NCBI GenBank assembly: GCA_028678885.1
Contig: JAJRCP010000008.1
Span: forward strand, 1-17,123
Source: Methanomicrobiales archaeon
GTDB taxonomy: Archaea; Halobacteriota; Methanomicrobia; Methanomicrobiales; JACTUA01
Direction of reading: 5' to 3'
Length of the DNA stretch: 17,123 bases
Shown here: positions 13,887 to 17,123 of the stretch, piece by piece
How the letters are laid out: the number at the start of each line of letters is the position of its first letter
How positions within the stretch are numbered: the stretch's first letter is position 1
The notes under the pieces: model-generated
The model's input: the letters and a program-made list of their open reading frames with translations, nothing else
What the model was told of the DNA's origin: nothing
Database searches by the model: none
Made by a program: the position numbers and the translations under genes

Positions 13887-14616
13887 GTTCAGCCAGATTC
13901 TGGCTGCGATACTCGTTAATTCCTTGTATGAGATGAAGAACTATCCGATTGTCCTCATCAACACTGTTCTCTCACCTCTCTCATTCCTTATTCTGATAGT
14001 ATTCGTGAGCCACGGGAGTCTCGTAGGGGAGGCTGTGGAAGGAGGATTCATTATGGTTATGTTTTCGAGCGGCATGTCGCTCTCAACGGACCTTTCGCAC
14101 CTAAAGAATGATTTCAAGCTCCAAGACATGGTCGTCAGTTCTCCAACCAATTGGCTGACCTACATGGTTGGAATTTCCCTCTCTGAAATTGTTTATTCCA
14201 TCCCTGCGCTGGTATTACTTACGCTGCTTGCAAATTACTTTTTGATCCTCACTATTGTTGGAATCCTCGAATTCATAGGAGTGCTTCTATTGATGTTTAT
14301 TACTTCGATATCAATTGGTTATACGCTTTCAACCTTTTCAAGCGACATCGTTCAGAGTTTTGCCTTTTCAAGACTTCTTTCAACGCTTTTTTCGACAATC
14401 CCACCCGTGTACTATCCTATAACGTATATTCCACTTCCGTTTAGATATTTAGCCTATATCTCGCCCACTACGTATGCTGCAGAACTAGCTCAGAGTATTG
14501 CCGGGTACCTATCACTTCCGCTTGGTAAGATCGTTTTCAATTGGGCTATCCTCATCACTGTCACAATTGCACTCTTTGTAATCGCAAAAAGCAAGGCACG
14601 GTGGAGAGAAGTGTAG
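13864..14616 (+). CDS. ABC-2 type permease
   Basis: 250 aa starting at GTG 13864, within the last codons of the ATPase gene, which means tight translational coupling. Six hydrophobic segments: about 28-50, 60-75, 98-125, 127-155, 165-182 and 225-245. Before the last helix is the family signature region IPPVYYPITYIPLPFRYLA followed by SPTTYAAELAQ. Together with the ATPase it makes a half-transporter dimer that exports an unknown compound. There is no third gene in the operon, so no auxiliary lipoprotein or regulator gives a hint of the substrate. The gene is intact. Confidence 0.87.
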   Translation: MATRKRSRFSQILAAILVNSLYEMKNYPIVLINTVLSPLSFLILIVFVSHGSLVGEAVEGGFIMVMFSSGMSLSTDLSHLKNDFKLQDMVVSSPTNWLTYMVGISLSEIVYSIPALVLLTLLANYFLILTIVGILEFIGVLLLMFITSISIGYTLSTFSSDIVQSFAFSRLLSTLFSTIPPVYYPITYIPLPFRYLAYISPTTYAAELAQSIAGYLSLPLGKIVFNWAILITVTIALFVIAKSKARWREV

Positions 14617-14698
14617 CACGGTAGAGGAAAATTCGATTACCCGTAATGCCACGGTTGCGAGTGGTAGAATGAAGTGTGAGAAATCACAGTGAGAGTAT

Positions 14699-14745
14699 GG
14701 GAATATACGGAGGGATCGAACCAGCATGCTATTTGTGATATTCCC
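14699..14745. promoter_or_regulatory. Inverted repeat just upstream of the antiporter start
   Basis: GGGAATAT (14699-14706) and ATATTCCC (14738-14745) are perfect 8-base arms around 31 bases, ending 14 bases before ATG 14760. It could be an RNA stem masking translation or a spaced operator. On the minus strand the loop also contains a T-arm-like GGTTCGATCC, see rejected items. Confidence 0.35.
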
Positions 14746-14759
14746 TCACAGAGTTTACC

Positions 14760-15973
14760 ATGGATGGACTGATAGCCTCGCCTGAGTTTCAGATGAGCCT
14801 GCTTCTCTTTGTAGCGCTTGTAGGGTATCTCGTTGCCTCTCGGATAAATCAATCGGCGGTGATTGGTCTTATCCTCGTAGGTTTGTTTGTCGGTCCCAGT
14901 TTTCTGGGTCTTATCACCTACACTGATTTTGTCCGAAGTATTGCACAGCTCGGAGCAGTCATTCTTCTTTTTGTTATTGGGTTCGAATCCAATCTCCGCG
15001 AAATAGTCCAGCCAAGAAACGGTGTAATTGCGTTGATAGGGGTCGTTTTTCCGTGGATTGGCGGTTGGTGGATTTCGTCCGCCTTTGGTTTTAATTCCGC
15101 GAGCGCGATTTTTATTGGCACCGCCCTCACCGCGACAAGCATTGCGATCACGGCAAATGTGCTGAAAGAGCTGGACAAACTCCAAACTGAAGCGGCAAAG
15201 GCTATCATTGGTGCTGCGGTCATAGACGATGTGCTTGGCCTGCTCGCCCTCGCAATCAGTACCGATATTGTCACCAGTTCTTTCTCGTATCTGGGAATTG
15301 CGATAATCACGCTGAAAGCGTCTGCGTTCCTCCTTATAGGTGTTGCATTCGGCGTTCTTATCGTGAGTAAATTCCTTGTGCGGCTCGACAGAACATCATT
15401 CGTCAGGAAATACCCGGAATTTATCTTCATCTTCGCGATGACACTGGCATTTCTCTATGCGATTGGAGCAGAGCTCGTCGGCCTCTCAGCAATCGTTGGC
15501 GCATTTATTGCCGGTGTCTTGTTCGAGCGTATCGAGCTGCACCAGAGCAAGAGCCCCAAGGAAGGGGCGGAGTATCTTCGGATCATCTTGCTGCGGTCTT
15601 CTTTGTCTCCCTTGGCATCCTCGCTGATTTCCACGCCCTGACCCCAGAGTTTATCCTGTTCCTTGTTGCCCTCACGATCACTGCTATCGTCACCAAAGTC
15701 ATTGGTTGCGGTATTCCCGCCAAATTCGGTGGATTATGCACGAAGGATGCGATGATTGTTGGCTTTGGCATGTCACCCCGAGGCGAGGTAGCGATGATAG
15801 TAGCGCTCATCGGGCTCAATCAGGGGATTATCGAGCAGGGAGTATATGTTGTGCTTATCCTTATGAGCCTCCTGACAACTCTGATCACACCCATCGTGTA
15901 CCGGAACTGGTTTTACAAAGGTGAGTACTGTACTTATGATGCTAGCGGAATTCCTATCGATACCGTGAAATAA
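14760..15973 (+). pseudogene. CPA2-type Na+/H+ antiporter with one frameshift
   Basis: Across one frame change this is a complete monovalent cation/proton antiporter of about 404 aa with the usual 12-13 helices. The N-terminal frame (14760 to about 15588) carries the pore aspartate pair AAVIDDVLGLLALA of electrogenic CPA2 exchangers and the dimer-interface helices. The second frame (from about 15590) continues AAVFFVSLGILADFHALTP and GFGMSPRGEVAMIVALI, with the conserved Arg/Glu of that helix, and ends at TAA 15971-15973. The two join cleanly if one T is restored in ATC-ATC-TT-GCT near 15588, so a single lost base, real or technical, explains it. Its role would be sodium export and pH balance in the cell membrane, important for a methanogen that uses sodium gradients. 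A T6 run follows the stop. Confidence 0.85.
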
Positions 15974-15993
15974 AGACCTCTCAGACGGATCTC

Positions 15994-15999
15994 TTTTTT
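15994..15999 (+). terminator. T6 tract after the antiporter
   Basis: A run of six T lies 21 bases downstream of the antiporter stop, suited to archaeal U-run termination. No stem precedes it. Confidence 0.4.
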
Positions 16000-16118
16000 C
16001 CATCCACCAGTACCTGCAGTATGGACATCGTCCCTAGGGATCAGTATCCAAGAAAAGAACTGAGAGAAGAACAGGTGCGATAAGGTAACAGGGTGGAGTG
16101 AATGTGCAATGATGATGC

Positions 16119-16131
16119 GATAATTATATGT
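16119..16131 (+). promoter_or_regulatory. TATA box of the acetyl-CoA synthetase gene
   Basis: GATAATTATATGT lies about 40 bases before the expected start of the synthetase gene; transcription would begin near 16150-16155 and leave a leader of about 15-20 bases. Confidence 0.5.
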
Positions 16132-16168
16132 GCCGGATCTGAGGAAAAGTCCACAGTGGTAAGGCACC

Positions 16169-17123
16169 ACGGCAGAAAAGTTTGACGTCAAATTAATCGA
16201 ACAGGTTCCCCGTTACACTCCCGATCCCAGTTACAAAAAGAATGCCTGGATACAGGATTATAACGAGACCTACAAAGAATTCCTCTCCAATCCAGACGAA
16301 TTCTGGGGAAAAGTGGGCCATGAACTTGCATGGTACAAACCATGGGACAAGGTGAGGGAGTGGAATTATCCGTACGCGAAGTGGTTTATCAACGGAAAGC
16401 TCAATATTACGTATAATTGTCTGGATTGTCATGTCTTTAACAAACGGGGAAATAAGATCGCTCTCATCTGGCGGGGCGAAGGGGAAGAAGAGCGTACCTT
16501 CTCCTACATCAAGCTCTACAGGGTGGTCATGCGTTTTGCTAATGGTTTGAAAAAGATTGGTGTGAAAAGAGGTGACAGCGTCTGCATTTACATGCCTCTT
16601 ATTCCTGAACAGATCATCGCCATGCTCGCCTGTGCACGGATCGGGGCGATACATACTGTAGTTTTCGTTGATTTGGTGCAGGTGCCCTCAATTATCGGAT
16701 CAATGATGCAAAGGCAAAATTTGTTATCACCACAGACATCGGGATGCGAAGAGGAAAATTCTTACCTCTCAAGGCGATTGTCGATGAAGCGACTGTTAAT
16801 ACCAATATTGAACGTATTATAGTTCTCCGAAGGCAGCGACCAGCCAGCGAACTGCACAAGGAGATTGAGGTCGATTTCCATGAAATCATGGAGGGTGTCC
16901 CTACGGAATGCACAGCCGAGGTGATGGATTCCGAAGATCCCTTATACTATCTCTACACCAGTGGTTCCACCGGAACCCCAAAAGGAGTGGTCCACACGTG
17001 TGGTGGATATATAGTGGGCACGTACTTTACGATGAAGAATATATTCGATCTCAAGGAGAATGATGTGTTCTGGTATACGGCGGATATCGGTTGGGTGACG
17101 GGTCATTCCTACATTGTCTACGG
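16169..17123 (+). pseudogene. acs: Acetyl-CoA synthetase (AMP-forming), 5' part, with ACG start and one frameshift
   Basis: The enzyme activates acetate with ATP to acetyl-AMP and then acetyl-CoA. The N-terminus reads AEKFDVKLIEQVPRYTPDP and continues NETYKEFLSNPDEFW, SYIKLYRVVMRFANGLKKIG, IPEQIIAMLACARIGAIHTV. One base is missing near 16668, where family Gly-Gly-Phe would be; in the next frame it goes on FGAGALNYRINDAKAKFVIT, IERIIVLRRQRP, then YTSGSTGTPKGVVH, the AMP-binding P-loop, and TADIGWVTGHSY, and it leaves the window open. The codon before GCA-GAA-AAG is ACG (16169-16171) where an ATG would be expected, and TAA lies three codons upstream of it, so no usual start exists for the full N-terminus; GTG 16313 would cut off about 48 residues. 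About 320 of roughly 630-660 residues are inside the window. Confidence 0.85.

Noticed and set aside
14699..14745. tRNA-like 3' end on the minus strand (GGTTCGATCC followed by seven bases and CCCA)
   Set aside because: Two of five T-stem pairs fail and there is no room for D and anticodon arms between the matching ends, so it is not a tRNA gene; a tRNA remnant cannot be excluded.

Overview
The window looks like a chromosomal stretch of a methanogenic euryarchaeon, probably Methanomicrobiales-like (inference from gene content). It carries an AbrB-PhoU fusion, a rhodanese-free ThiI with a CxxC motif, DUF2178/XRE pairs, a CARDB/S-layer-type exported protein, an ADP/CoA-linked acetate activation gene (AMP-forming Acs), archaeal TATA boxes a short distance upstream of starts, and many leaderless or short-leader genes. 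No tRNA, rRNA, CRISPR array or insertion sequence is visible.

Layout. 1-179: edge of a minus-strand lipoprotein-like gene, frame-broken. 264-1307: PhoU-domain regulator (+). 1458-3858: minus-strand copper-resistance pair (SHOCT-domain membrane protein, then CopB-type P1B ATPase with several lesions). 4138-5259: thiI (+). 5287-5362: short P-type-ATPase-like tail fragment. 5363-7136: minus-strand operon of two radical SAM proteins. 7559-9079: two tandem modules, each a small DUF2178-like membrane protein overlapping a 64-67 aa XRE/HTH regulator, each preceded by its own perfect palindrome just downstream of the TATA box. 9238-9887: an exported protein (+) and a methyltransferase (-), both losing their 3' ends at the same point near 9490. 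10194-10586: small HNH-like zinc protein. 10671-11120: four-helix membrane protein with two in-frame TGA codons. 11332-12738: 14-TM MFS exporter. 12945-14616: ABC-2 type exporter (ATPase plus permease). 14760-15973: CPA2-type Na+/H+ antiporter, one frameshift. 16169-17123: acetyl-CoA synthetase 5' part, one frameshift and an ACG in place of the start codon.

The most interesting biology is the tandem pair of membrane protein/HTH modules with two different palindromic operators in the same promoter position: they look like two parallel, autoregulated and probably insulated membrane-coupled switches. The second theme is lesion density: single-base indels, nonsense codons, an altered P-type ATPase phosphorylation motif and a double-truncation junction, beside neighbours that are fully intact. 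Because a housekeeping gene (acs) is hit in the same way, base-level sequence error or a chimeric join is at least as likely as true gene decay, and it should be settled before biological conclusions are drawn from the broken genes.
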